Positions 1-8,765 are shown, counted from the stretch's first letter. The stretch is DNA of 12,850 bases from DAIUCA01 sp964613675 (GCA_964613675.1 CAZTIH010000073.1:1-12850); one strand, 5' to 3'. A program made the numbers and translations. The notes: a model not told the origin generated them from the letters alone.

Positions 1-3000
1 CTGCTTGAGGTGGGATTGGTTGCGGATGTGCTGCATCACCTCAAAGCCGTCCATTCGCGGCATCTCGATGTCGAGGAAGGCAATATCGGGGACGCGCTCT
101 TCGAGTTTCGCCACTGCATCCATCCCATCTTTTGCGGTAATGACATCGAAATTCTGACGTTCTAAAAATCGCGCCAACACCTTGCGCATCGTAATGGAGT
201 CGTCGATGACCATGGCGGTCAGTTTCTGACGCAATTTTTGCGTAGTGGTCTGCGCCATTCGGGTAGCACGACGGTGTTCTTGAACCGCTAAGTTACGCAC
301 CAACGGCGCAATCTCGAGCACCAGTACCACGCGACCATCCGCCAACACCGTCGCCCCAGAGATCCCGGGAACCCCCAGCAATTGCGGACAGACGGGTTTT
401 ACGATGATTTCCTGGCTACCAATCATGCCGTCCACCTGAAGCGCCGCACTCGCCTCCGCGCTTCGGAATAACAGTGCAGGCAGACGATTTTCCACCTGTT
501 GTCCGTAGCGCTGCAAACTATCGGCATCCCCAAACAACACCCCCATATTGTGAATTGGGTAACGGTGTTCGTTGTAAGTATGTTCGGCGCGTTTTCCAGA
601 CAAATACCCCGTCATCTCTTCCGGTGCTAATCGCGTAATGGCTTCGACGCTCAGCAACGGCACCGCATAAGTATCACCGTTGAGTTCGATAAGTAACGCC
701 TGTGTGACCGCCAACGAGTACGGCAAACGAATCGTGAAGACCGTCCCCTTGTGTCGCGTGGACTGCACAAACAACGCGCCCCGCAACGAACGAATCGTAT
801 CGTTCAGAACGTCCATCCCCACGCCGCGCCCCGCAACTTGACTGACCTGTTCCGCCGTCGAAAACCCAGGCTGCATCATGAAGTTAATGAGCTCTGACTC
901 AGAAACCTCTTGGTCAGGAGCCATCATGCCCTTGCTGATCGCTTTTTTGCGAATTGCATCAAAGTTAATGCCAGCGCCGTCATCCGTGAGGGTCAACACT
1001 AATTCCGCCCCTTCACGCCGTACCTCCAGACGAATCATTCCTTGAGGCGGCTTGCCTTTTTGCTCGCGTTCCTCTGGCGGTTCGATGCCGTGGGCGATGG
1101 AGTTTCGCAACATATGTTCGAGCGGTGCCGTCATATTCTCCAACACCGTGCGGTCCACTTCAGATTCTGAACCGCTCAACACAAACTCTGCCCGTTTGTA
1201 CAGCTCGCCCGCAACCTGGCGCACCAGACGGCTTAAACGCGGCACGATGGTCTCAAAACTCACCATCCGCGTACGCATAAGCCCCTGTTGGATTTCTTTG
1301 TTGACCTTTGCCTGTTGGTCGAGCAGAAAACTCATGTCTTGAGCTTGCTCGCCAAGGGAGTTCTGCACGTTGGTCAAGTCATCGACGATCTCCATCAACG
1401 ACCGCGAAAGCTGTTGTAATTCCGAGAAACGGTCGAGTTCCAGCGGATCAAACTCGTCATCCTGTTGTTCCAGATTAAATGATGTCGCGCTGTCCTCATA
1501 ACGGAACGTGATTTGTCCCTCGATCTCGATCTCCAAACGTCGCAACTGCTGTCGTAAACGACTCACCGTCTGGCCCAACTCGTTCAAGTTGAATCGCAGT
1601 GCCAACACGCCTTGATCAATGCGCGAACGGAAAATACTGCTTTCCCCCATTTGGTTGATGAGATTGTTTAACAGCGCGGCACTCACCCGAATCGTTTCCC
1701 CCTCAGCCACTTTGGGCTTGGCTTTGACGGGCTGCATGGGGATGGGCGTCGGAATCGCGGGGGCGCTCGCCAACGGTTTCTCTTCACGCATGAGCGGGAC
1801 AACAGGCGCTTTTTCGAGGGGCGCTTTCTCAAGTACCGACGGCGGCAGCGGTGCAACCACGAGCGCTTCACCGTGTAACACGCGATTCAGGTTTTCGATG
1901 AGGTCCGTCGCTGGTTTAGGTCGCCGATTCTCGCGCACGATGTTCAACATATTGTTGAGTTGATCGAGGGTGTCTTGCAGCAATGACACGGGAACCGAGC
2001 GCCCCGTAATCTCCCCCTTGCCAATCGCCTCCATGACCGATTCCATCGCATGGGCCAAATCGCCCATCTCCATAATGCCGGTCAGTCGTGCGCCCCCCTT
2101 GAGGGTGTGCATTTCCCGCCGTAAATCGTTCAACAAAGCGCGATTATCGGGATCTTCCGCCCACGATAAGAGATGTTTGTCGCCCGCATCCAGAATCTCC
2201 AGCGACTCCAACAGAAAACCTTCGAGCAATTCGGGATCGATGTCATTGAGGGTCGTTTCAGCAATGGCCGCAGAACGCTCCATACTGGGAGGAACCGCCG
2301 TTGCAATCGCCTCTCGGATTTCAGCGACGAGATTGTCTTCAGGGGGCGGAAACTGTTGTGCCCGCACCTTCTCGACCATCGTACTCAACTTATCGAGGGT
2401 CACCTGCAACAAATCGAGATGCCGCATTTCGGGTTCGATTTCGCCCTTTGAGAGGCCGTCCATGAGCGACTCCATCGCATGAGCGACGTGCCCCACCGTC
2501 GGGAACCCCACCATTCGCGAGCTTCCCTTCAAGGTGTGCATATCGCGGCGCAGATCGGCAAGAAACTCTTGGCTATACAAATCCTGTCGCCAACGGCTCA
2601 GTAAACTATCGCTAGCGTTGAGAATTTCATCTGCTTCGTCGAGAAAAATGCTCACCATCTCTTCGTCGGGGAACGGCTCGGTGGCGACGGGTTCTTGGAC
2701 GACTTTGGGCGTTAATGCGGGCAGCGTGACCGGGGCCAAACTGACAGGCGTTTTGACGATCGGCTCGGGTCGAATCGGCGTCTTTTCCTCGATGGTCGGT
2801 TCGGGATTGGCGATGGGCACCACTTCTGCGACTTCATCGACCCCCGATGCCGCCCCTGCATGAGCACTTTCGGCAAAAATGGGGGTAGGCTGATTTTCCC
2901 GCAACGCATCGGCAGTCGCGATGAGCTGTGCCAATCGACGCATTTTGTCATCGGGAACGCTGCATCCTTCGGCAACGATCTGTTCAACGAAGGTTTTGCT

Positions 3001-5193
3001 TTCGCTGATTGCATCGAGAATAGCCGCACTAATCTGAACTTGCCCCTCGATAACGCGATTTAACAGATTTTCGTAAATCCACGCCAATTCCCCCAGACGC
3101 TTGGCCCCCACCATTCGACCGCTCCCCTTCAGGGTGTGAAAGGCGCGGCGGATGTTCACCAAAATCTCGCGATCCTGTAAGTCAGCGTACCAGTTAGGGA
3201 GCTGTTCACCGATTTCTGCCAACATGCCCTGCGACTCTTCGAGGAAAATCTCCTCCATTTCCGGATCGTCGAGGTTGTCATCGGGAATTTTGCCGTTTAA
3301 CCAGGTCTCGACAGCCGCTTCGGCGGCAGCGATGGCAGCGGCATCCACGGGCGCCGAGGCGGTCTGCTCGGTTTTCTGCGAAGGGGGCGAACTGACCGTG
3401 GGGAGATTGCCAAAGGGCGATAACATCGACGGTTGCCCCACATTGGGCGCATTCCCCAAATTTAACATCGGAAACAAACCGTTACCCGAAAGCAAATTGG
3501 GCGTTGGTGGAGACATCGCTGGGTGATCTGAAACTTCATGATCAAAAGCCATTTCTTCCGACGACAACTGGGTGAAATCGAGTTTTTTCTTAATTAAATC
3601 AAGCTGTTGTGCCGCATGAGAAAGTACATCTTCATCTTGATGAGAAGATTCTTGTAACAAATCCAAGTGGTATTCCAGATGCACGAGAATGTCGAGCAAT
3701 GCCCGTTGCCCCCACTCGACTTCTGTTAATACCGCCCCACGATGGAGCAACCAACAAACCTGGGTAATGTCGCGAGCGATGGTCGGTGCTGCCAACACGC
3801 TGTCGAGCATCACCATAACCCCCCTCACGCCATCCAGTGCCGTCGCTAAATCGCCCCAATTGGGCATTGCTCCCGTCGCTAACTGGCGTCTTGCTCGTGA
3901 AAGCGGCTGAACGGCCTCACGTACGGCAATGGCCCGCGCCCGCTGCGTTACGAGCTTTTGGAGATACTGAATACGGACGTGGTGTTCACTCGTTGGCACA
4001 ATCAACAACTGATTACCCGCTAAATCGTCCGCGCTCTCCAACAAATCCTCGATGAGCGACAGCTCCCCCGCAAACGCAAACAATTCGGTGGGCAAAAGTT
4101 CGCGTTCTTGCGTCAACCACTCTGCGACCTGGGCTTCCTGGTGACGAACGACTTGCGCTGGCACCAATAAATCGAGCATTAACAAGACGTTTGCCAGTTC
4201 ATGTAACGGCTCTTGATGCCATCGCAACAACGAGGTTTGGTATTCACGGCTTCTCGACATACGGTCAATGCCATCGTGAATAAGGGTAACGGTCTCGCAC
4301 AATAGGCTTGCGACTTGAGACAGCGTTTCCGAATCCAACAGTACCGGGCGCGATTCACTCGCAGGCAACAGACGCGGTGGATGATAATTCGTGCGTTGAA
4401 CGAAGTAGTCTTTTCCTTCCAACAGCTCCCGCAAGCGGGTCTCGATGAGCGAGCGCGCCGGATCACTTGCGATAGGCAAATCATCACAGCGAGACAAAAA
4501 CTCAAGCTGCATGTCCAGTGCCTCAAGCAGGCTGTCGATTTCTCCTACATCTAAGGGGTGACCGGTGGTGGGCAAGTTGAGTACCCCCACGACAAGCCAC
4601 CAAAATTCGTACAAATGGGGATTAGGCGATGATTCCTTAAGCTCAAGCGCAATTCGCGACGCTAATTCAAAACTGGCATCCCGCGAAACAGCGCGACTAA
4701 CTCCCAATCGCGCCCGTTGCCAAGCAGGTCGTCTTTTAGCCGCCAACATGCGCAGATCTTGGGTTTGTTTTGCCGACGGTAACTGCCCTGAAGTAAGGGG
4801 TGCCCCGCCCCGCGCCGAACGCAATTGATTGGTCAAAGGCAGTAAATCGAAAGCGGGTTTGGGGTCATCATGGTCGAGCCAATCCAAGTAGCGCGGCGCC
4901 TGAATAGACGCTTGCAACAACATTTCATGGCCCTTTTCCCGCTCATCGGTATGAGTTGCCGCCAAATGACGTGCTAATGCCGCGAATTCTGTCATAAAGA
5001 CGGCGGCACCCGGCAATTCGAGCATGACGAACACACCACGCATCTGTTCAGCCAATTGAGCGACTAAGGCCAGCTGCGCGGTATCCGTCACTTCCTCCAG
5101 ATATAACTTCAACGTTTGTTGAATGCGTTGCAGCGTGATGGACGACTCCCCCTTCAACAGCTGCAAGGGCGTTTCGTCGGCATAGGCGTTCAT
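1..5193 (-). CDS. chpA: ChpA/PilL-type hybrid CheA histidine kinase of the type IV pilus chemosensory system (C-terminus cut by window edge)
   Basis: This is the central kinase of twitching-motility signalling. It should autophosphorylate on HPt histidines and pass phosphate to PilG, PilH and its own receiver. I read one open frame of 1731 codons with no stop. Residues 1-560 form a helical region with degenerate HPt-like stretches, resembling the FimL-like N-terminus of ChpA. Three intact HPt domains follow, with HTLKG motifs at H686, H886 and H1029, separated by Pro/Ala-rich linkers. A CheA dimerisation region lies at about 1168-1330. The HATPase has an N-box (EHMLRNSIAHG, N1364, H1368), DDGAG (1404-1408) and GRGVGMD (1455-1461). 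A CheW-like domain spans about 1493-1635, and a receiver starts near 1660 with D1664/D1665 and phosphoacceptor D1708. Probably only about 30-40 residues are missing. P. aeruginosa ChpA is longer (about 2470 residues, six HPt plus Ser/Thr variants). The ATG at 5193 follows GGGGGAA by 8 nt and sits 21 bp after pilJ. Confidence 0.95.
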   Translation of the reverse strand, partial: MNAYADETPLQLLKGESSITLQRIQQTLKLYLEEVTDTAQLALVAQLAEQMRGVFVMLELPGAAVFMTEFAALARHLAATHTDEREKGHEMLLQASIQAPRYLDWLDHDDPKPAFDLLPLTNQLRSARGGAPLTSGQLPSAKQTQDLRMLAAKRRPAWQRARLGVSRAVSRDASFELASRIALELKESSPNPHLYEFWWLVVGVLNLPTTGHPLDVGEIDSLLEALDMQLEFLSRCDDLPIASDPARSLIETRLRELLEGKDYFVQRTNYHPPRLLPASESRPVLLDSETLSQVASLLCETVTLIHDGIDRMSRSREYQTSLLRWHQEPLHELANVLLMLDLLVPAQVVRHQEAQVAEWLTQERELLPTELFAFAGELSLIEDLLESADDLAGNQLLIVPTSEHHVRIQYLQKLVTQRARAIAVREAVQPLSRARRQLATGAMPNWGDLATALDGVRGVMVMLDSVLAAPTIARDITQVCWLLHRGAVLTEVEWGQRALLDILVHLEYHLDLLQESSHQDEDVLSHAAQQLDLIKKKLDFTQLSSEEMAFDHEVSDHPAMSPPTPNLLSGNGLFPMLNLGNAPNVGQPSMLSPFGNLPTVSSPPSQKTEQTASAPVDAAAIAAAEAAVETWLNGKIPDDNLDDPEMEEIFLEESQGMLAEIGEQLPNWYADLQDREILVNIRRAFHTLKGSGRMVGAKRLGELAWIYENLLNRVIEGQVQISAAILDAISESKTFVEQIVAEGCSVPDDKMRRLAQLIATADALRENQPTPIFAESAHAGAASGVDEVAEVVPIANPEPTIEEKTPIRPEPIVKTPVSLAPVTLPALTPKVVQEPVATEPFPDEEMVSIFLDEADEILNASDSLLSRWRQDLYSQEFLADLRRDMHTLKGSSRMVGFPTVGHVAHAMESLMDGLSKGEIEPEMRHLDLLQVTLDKLSTMVEKVRAQQFPPPEDNLVAEIREAIATAVPPSMERSAAIAETTLNDIDPELLEGFLLESLEILDAGDKHLLSWAEDPDNRALLNDLRREMHTLKGGARLTGIMEMGDLAHAMESVMEAIGKGEITGRSVPVSLLQDTLDQLNNMLNIVRENRRPKPATDLIENLNRVLHGEALVVAPLPPSVLEKAPLEKAPVVPLMREEKPLASAPAIPTPIPMQPVKAKPKVAEGETIRVSAALLNNLINQMGESSIFRSRIDQGVLALRFNLNELGQTVSRLRQQLRRLEIEIEGQITFRYEDSATSFNLEQQDDEFDPLELDRFSELQQLSRSLMEIVDDLTNVQNSLGEQAQDMSFLLDQQAKVNKEIQQGLMRTRMVSFETIVPRLSRLVRQVAGELYKRAEFVLSGSESEVDRTVLENMTAPLEHMLRNSIAHGIEPPEEREQKGKPPQGMIRLEVRREGAELVLTLTDDGAGINFDAIRKKAISKGMMAPDQEVSESELINFMMQPGFSTAEQVSQVAGRGVGMDVLNDTIRSLRGALFVQSTRHKGTVFTIRLPYSLAVTQALLIELNGDTYAVPLLSVEAITRLAPEEMTGYLSGKRAEHTYNEHRYPIHNMGVLFGDADSLQRYGQQVENRLPALLFRSAEASAALQVDGMIGSQEIIVKPVCPQLLGVPGISGATVLADGRVVLVLEIAPLVRNLAVQEHRRATRMAQTTTQKLRQKLTAMVIDDSITMRKVLARFLERQNFDVITAKDGMDAVAKLEERVPDIAFLDIEMPRMDGFEVMQHIRNQSHLKQ
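1804..1833 (-). repeat. 15-bp imperfect tandem repeat in the chpA linker
   Basis: Two adjacent copies of a 15-bp unit, matching at 12 of 15 positions, encode the pentapeptide LEKAP twice (residues 1121-1130). They sit in the Pro/Ala-rich linker between HPt3 and the dimerisation domain. The repeat is in frame, so its loss or gain would only change linker length. Confidence 0.7.
1924..2676 (-). repeat. Near-duplicate HPt2 and HPt3 domains inside chpA
   Basis: The second and third intact HPt domains of ChpA resemble each other more than the first. Both have M-H-T-L-K-G, then a Gly-containing turn, then A-H-A-M-E-S (L/V) M and a K-G-E-I motif. Both are followed by a D-x-L-(D/N)-x-L helix. The phospho-histidines are H886 and H1029, 143 residues apart; H686 is 200 residues before H886. 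The pattern suggests an internal tandem duplication of an HPt-plus-linker unit. Domain edges are approximate. Confidence 0.7.
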
Positions 5194-5214
5194 AGCGCCA
5201 ATTCCCCCAGTTGG

Positions 5215-7284
5215 TTAAGCAACATGCTCCATTTCTTCGGACAGACTTTGGTCGGGCAGACGAAACCCCGCCACCGATTGTTGTAATTCTTGAGCCAGTT
5301 GGTTGAGCGTACCGATGGACGATGCGGTTGCCACACTGCTTTCAGCGGTTTGCCCCGTGATTTCGTTAATGGACGCCATCGCAGACGACACTTTTGCCGC
5401 CATCTCGGTCACCTGAGCCGACGCGGCTGAAATCTCGTTAATCAATTCGGCCAAGCGTGCCGACACCTGTTCGATTTCTTCAAGCGCTTCACCGGCTTTT
5501 TCCGCCAGACCCGCTCCCGCCACCACCTCAGTCGTACTTTTCTCCATGGAAATCACCGCCTCGTTCGTATCCGCCTGAATGGTTTTCACGAGCGCTTCGA
5601 TTCGTTTAGTCGCATTGGAGGAACGTTCGGCGAGGCGCTGAACTTCGTCGGCAACCACCGCAAACCCGCGACCCGCCTCCCCGGCTGACGAGGCTTGAAT
5701 GGCTGCGTTCAACGCAAGGATGTTGGTTTGGTCGGCAATGTCGTTGATGAGCGCCACGATGTCGCCAATCTCCTGGGAAGACTCCCCTAAACGCTTAATC
5801 CGTTTGGAGGTTTCTTGAATATGCTCGCGAATGGCGTCCATCCCCTGAATCGTGCGCCGCACACGATCCCCCCCTTCGTGAGCGATCCCCACCGAACGTT
5901 CGGCCACTTCCGCCGAGGACGCAGTCTTTTCAGCCACTTCGTCCATAAACTTTGCCATCTGCATCACCGTTTTACTCGATGATTCGATCTGACGCGCTTG
6001 TACTTCAGAGGCACGCGCCAACCGATCTGCAACGGAACGGGTTTCTTGGGCTGCGGAGGCCATTTGTTCAGCGGTACGGTTGATGGTGGACACCAAGTCT
6101 CGCAAGGCTTCAATAGCGTAGTTTACCGAATCGGCAATTGCTCCGGTGATGTCCTCGGTAACGCTGGCTTGCACGGTTAAATCGCCTTCGGCTAAGTCCC
6201 CTAACTCGTCGAGCAATCGTAAAATCGCTTCTTGGTTACGACGGTTCTGTTCCTCGGTTTCGTGCTTACGTTTTTCACTGTCATCCAAGCGCGTCCACGA
6301 GTCACGGCGCTGTAGCAACACAAACATGATGAGCATCGCTAAAGCCGAAAACCCAAATAGGTAAGCTAACTGGGTCGTGACCGTCACGCCAAAGACAGTG
6401 ACCCCCGCGACATTCTCGCGCTCATAAGCCTCGGATAGGTTGAGCGATTCTGTGATGAAATTATCAATGCGATTGACCAAGGAACGTGTGGATTCTTGGG
6501 CTTGGATGATCCGTTGTGCTTCATTAATTCCCCGTACTGCCTCACCGCGAATCGTGTTGAATAGCGAAGCAACTCGTTCAATTCCACTTTGAGGGGCTTG
6601 CTCTGTGAGCACCCGTAATGTGTTGTTAAATTCGGTTAAATCCTGTTGCAGGCTACGAATTGCTGCCACAGTGTCTGCGTTAAATACCAGTAAACGGGAA
6701 ACCTGTGCGTCGATCCCCTGCAAACGACGTAACTGCAATGCAGCCTGCTGGATTTGTGCGGCGGCGGCATTACGTCGAACTAGAAAATTCACCACCTCAT
6801 CGGACGCGGCCATCAAATCGGGCAAGGTACGGTTAAGCGAAATCCGCAGCACATTGAACGCCTGTAAAGCCGGCGCACTCCCCAACAAAGCCTCCACGCT
6901 GGGTCGGACTTGGCGCCATTGATCTTCCGCGTTAACAAGCTGGTTCATGATACTATTGGGCGCGGGCAACAATCCGCGTTCACTATCGCCTTCTTTCTGC
7001 CACAAGATAATTTGGTCGATGCGATCCCGCACACGCTGTAAATTTTCAAATCCCCCTACTTCACCGCGCGAAGCCTCTAAAGCATGGGTAATTAAGCTAC
7101 GGGCGAGGATCTGTTGTTCGGTGGCGATTTGGAGATGACGGCTCTGTGTCCCTCCAGCCCGCTCGATCAATACCAGCGTGGTCACCATTAGCAAAATACA
7201 AAGCACTAATAGCGTCAGCAGCAAAGCATAGACCGATGAGGAAGTGCCAAGCTGTGCCGCGTTTTCACTACGAGGTTCATTCAT
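5215..7284 (-). CDS. pilJ: PilJ, methyl-accepting chemotaxis receptor for type IV pili
   Basis: This is the transmembrane receptor that feeds the ChpA kinase; in P. aeruginosa PilJ senses pilin-related and surface cues. It has 689 residues, close to the 682 of P. aeruginosa PilJ. TM1 lies at about 19-41, a large helical periplasmic domain at 42-303, and TM2 at about 304-324. A HAMP-like linker follows to about 405, then a long coiled-coil signalling domain. The conserved hairpin tip is clear at about 508-552 (DQTNILALNAA, then AGEAGRGFAVVADEV). The C-terminus lacks an NWETF-type methyltransferase tether. The ATG at 7284 is preceded by GAGGAG (7292-7297) with 7-nt spacing. It lies 72 bp after pilI and 21 bp before chpA. 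No pilK lies between it and chpA. Confidence 0.95.
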   Translation of the reverse strand: MNEPRSENAAQLGTSSSVYALLLTLLVLCILLMVTTLVLIERAGGTQSRHLQIATEQQILARSLITHALEASRGEVGGFENLQRVRDRIDQIILWQKEGDSERGLLPAPNSIMNQLVNAEDQWRQVRPSVEALLGSAPALQAFNVLRISLNRTLPDLMAASDEVVNFLVRRNAAAAQIQQAALQLRRLQGIDAQVSRLLVFNADTVAAIRSLQQDLTEFNNTLRVLTEQAPQSGIERVASLFNTIRGEAVRGINEAQRIIQAQESTRSLVNRIDNFITESLNLSEAYERENVAGVTVFGVTVTTQLAYLFGFSALAMLIMFVLLQRRDSWTRLDDSEKRKHETEEQNRRNQEAILRLLDELGDLAEGDLTVQASVTEDITGAIADSVNYAIEALRDLVSTINRTAEQMASAAQETRSVADRLARASEVQARQIESSSKTVMQMAKFMDEVAEKTASSAEVAERSVGIAHEGGDRVRRTIQGMDAIREHIQETSKRIKRLGESSQEIGDIVALINDIADQTNILALNAAIQASSAGEAGRGFAVVADEVQRLAERSSNATKRIEALVKTIQADTNEAVISMEKSTTEVVAGAGLAEKAGEALEEIEQVSARLAELINEISAASAQVTEMAAKVSSAMASINEITGQTAESSVATASSIGTLNQLAQELQQSVAGFRLPDQSLSEEMEHVA

Positions 7285-7306
7285 GGAAAGGCTCCTCGAC
7301 CTTGGG

Positions 7307-7328
7307 GACAGGGGTTACCCGTGCTGTC
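7307..7328 (-). other. Small imperfect inverted repeat in the pilI-pilJ gap
   Basis: On the transcribed strand, arms GACAG and CTGTC flank an inner GGG-TAA-CCC hairpin with a 3-nt bulge (CAC). It lies in the 72-bp gap between pilI and pilJ, just upstream of the pilJ ribosome binding site. No T-run follows, so it does not look like an intrinsic terminator. It could be an mRNA processing or stabilising hairpin, or chance. Confidence 0.35.
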
Positions 7329-7356
7329 AAATGAAAGAATAGGGGTAAATGAGAAG

Positions 7357-7914
7357 CTATATGGCAACCGCTTGGAAAGCATCGGCGCGGAGTAGCTGCG
7401 GAATGTCTAAAATCAACCATTGTTTGCGTTCCACTTCGTAAGCACTGTTTTCGAGATAGGGACGAAGTTCGGCAGGGAGCGAAGCAGGCAAATTGATGCG
7501 GAGGTCATCGTTAAAGTGGCGCATCCCCGACACCTCATCGACCAACAAACCATAAAGCCATTCTTCTTCTCGAACGACCACGATTCGACTCATTTTGTTG
7601 TTGATCGTGCTGCGATTTTGGCTAATGAGGAAATGATGTAAGTCGATGACCGATAGGATGGTGCCTCGCAAATTGGTGATGCCAATCACCCAAGATTTAA
7701 CGCCTGGCACCCGCGTCAGACGGGTATTAGAGATGTGTAAGATTTCGGAAATCGACTCCATGGGAACGAGCATGGGATAGCTCCCAACCCGAACCGCTAA
7801 ACTCCCCATCACGAGCTTGGGTTGAACCTGCTGGGAGACATTCTGCGCCCGCTGTTTGAGGCGTAAATCTAAATCCAATAGCAGGTCAAAGGGATGGCGA
7901 CTGTCTGATTTCAC
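7357..7914 (-). CDS. pilI: PilI, CheW-like adaptor protein
   Basis: This is a CheW-family scaffold that should couple PilJ to the ChpA kinase at the inner membrane. It has 185 residues, similar to P. aeruginosa PilI (178). The N-terminus (HPFDLLLDLDLRLKQRA) matches the PilI opening, and the CheW fold runs from about residue 30 to 175. It includes the strand GSYPMLVPMESISEILHI and the typical GVKSWVIGITNLRGTILSVIDL, given here as two short pieces: GVKSWVIGITNLRG and ILSVIDL. The start is a GTG at 7914, 5 bp after the pilH stop codon, with only a weak Shine-Dalgarno; translation is probably coupled to pilH. The match to the family N-terminus supports this start. Confidence 0.92.
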   Translation of the reverse strand: MKSDSRHPFDLLLDLDLRLKQRAQNVSQQVQPKLVMGSLAVRVGSYPMLVPMESISEILHISNTRLTRVPGVKSWVIGITNLRGTILSVIDLHHFLISQNRSTINNKMSRIVVVREEEWLYGLLVDEVSGMRHFNDDLRINLPASLPAELRPYLENSAYEVERKQWLILDIPQLLRADAFQAVAI

Positions 7915-7919
7915 GACGG

Positions 7920-8291
7920 TTAACTCGCTTCACTCAGGATCGCACGGATTTTCGCCAAAAACTCACTCGCCACAGGGGGCTTCACCACATAGTCGCGGGC
8001 CCCCTGACGCATCGCCCAAATTCGATCGGTTTCCTGATCTTTTGTCGTAATCATGATGACGGGAATATGCGCAGTTGCTGGATCCTTAGCAATTTTGCGC
8101 GTGGCTTGAAAGCCATTCATTCCGGGCATCACAACGTCCATGAGCACCAAATTAGGAAGCTCTTGTTTTGCCATCGTTACCCCATCTTCAGCGTTGTTAG
8201 CGCTGATGACTTCGTAACCTTGTTCTTCAAGCATCCGCTTAAAAGCGAAAATTTCGGTAGGTGAATCGTCAACAATTAGGACACGGGCCAT
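7920..8291 (-). CDS. pilH: PilH, single-domain CheY-like response regulator
   Basis: This is a receiver-only regulator of 123 residues. In P. aeruginosa PilH opposes PilG and is linked to pilus retraction and phosphate flow. The receiver signature is complete: acidic D8/D9, phosphoacceptor D52 in LVLMDVVMPGMNGFQATR, T82/T83 and K104 in the VKP motif. The opening ARVLIVDDSPTE and the TTKDQETD and RQGARDY segments are typical of PilH. I chose the ATG at 8291 because homologues begin MAR(I/V)LIVDDSPTE. The frame also extends to a TTG at 8357 that overlaps the pilG stop (TTGA), but the extra 22 residues have no counterpart in the family. The 62-bp gap to pilG shows no obvious structure. Confidence 0.94.
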   Translation of the reverse strand: MARVLIVDDSPTEIFAFKRMLEEQGYEVISANNAEDGVTMAKQELPNLVLMDVVMPGMNGFQATRKIAKDPATAHIPVIMITTKDQETDRIWAMRQGARDYVVKPPVASEFLAKIRAILSEAS

Positions 8292-8353
8292 GGGAGCGTT
8301 CTCAACTGAAGCGCAAAGGGTCAAAGATACGGTGACGCACAGGTCGCCATAGC

Positions 8354-8755
8354 TCAAGACGTGACGCGCACGTGTTGTTGGATAACATCGAGCAGATCCT
8401 CCTTGGTGAAGGGTTTAGTAACATATTGCTCAGAGCCCACCAGCTTGCCGCGAGCTTTGTCAAAAATACCATCCTTGCTCGACAACATGATGACGGGAAT
8501 TTCTTTAAATAAACTGTTGTTTTTAATCACGGAACAGGTTTGGTAGCCATCTAAACGCGGCATCATGATGTCAAGAAAAATAATATCGGGTTGGTGATCG
8601 ACAATTTTTGGCAGGGCCTCAAAACCGTCGTCGGCAGTGATGACTTCATAACCCTCACGGCGCAGAAACGTCTCAGCCGCACGACGAATCGTTACGCTGT
8701 CGTCCACAATCATCACTTTGATGGGGGGTGGGGAGGAAGGGTGGGCGTCGGTCAC
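8354..8755 (-). CDS. pilG: PilG, single-domain CheY-like response regulator
   Basis: First gene of the operon: a 133-residue receiver protein that in P. aeruginosa promotes pilus extension and cAMP signalling downstream of ChpA. Residues D18/D19, phosphoacceptor D62 (IIFLDIMMPRLDGYQTC), S92/S93 and K114 (VTKPF) are all present. The stretches IKNNS and PVIMLSSKDG, and the GSEQYVTKPF end, are diagnostic of PilG. I chose the GTG at 8755 because GGAG lies 6 nt upstream and the protein then has a short N-tail as in homologues. An in-frame ATG at 8812 would add 19 residues with no known match and no clear ribosome binding site. Confidence 0.94.
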   Translation of the reverse strand: MTDAHPSSPPPIKVMIVDDSVTIRRAAETFLRREGYEVITADDGFEALPKIVDHQPDIIFLDIMMPRLDGYQTCSVIKNNSLFKEIPVIMLSSKDGIFDKARGKLVGSEQYVTKPFTKEDLLDVIQQHVRVTS

Positions 8756-8761
8756 AACTGT

Positions 8762-8765
8762 CTCC
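8762..8765 (-). promoter_or_regulatory. Ribosome binding site that decides the pilG start
   Basis: GGAG (within ACGGAGACAGTT) lies 6 nt before the GTG at 8755. This is the best Shine-Dalgarno in the region and favours the GTG start over the upstream in-frame ATG at 8812. Confidence 0.65.

Noticed and set aside
1052..3526. Several plus-strand open frames of 90-170 codons opposite chpA (for example 1619-1963, 1970-2482, 2534-2863, 3152-3526).
   Set aside because: They are antisense to a continuous chpA frame with clear domains; their translations are Ser/Arg-rich and resemble no family I know.
1..5193. Possible frameshift or broken chpA, because short minus-strand frames appear inside it.
   Set aside because: Codon-by-codon reading from 5193 to 1 gives one uninterrupted frame with all domains in phase; the short frames are in other phases.
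8292..8357. N-terminal extension of pilH to a TTG at 8357 overlapping the pilG stop.
   Set aside because: PilH homologues begin at the ATG used here (8291), and the 22 extra residues have no receiver-domain role.
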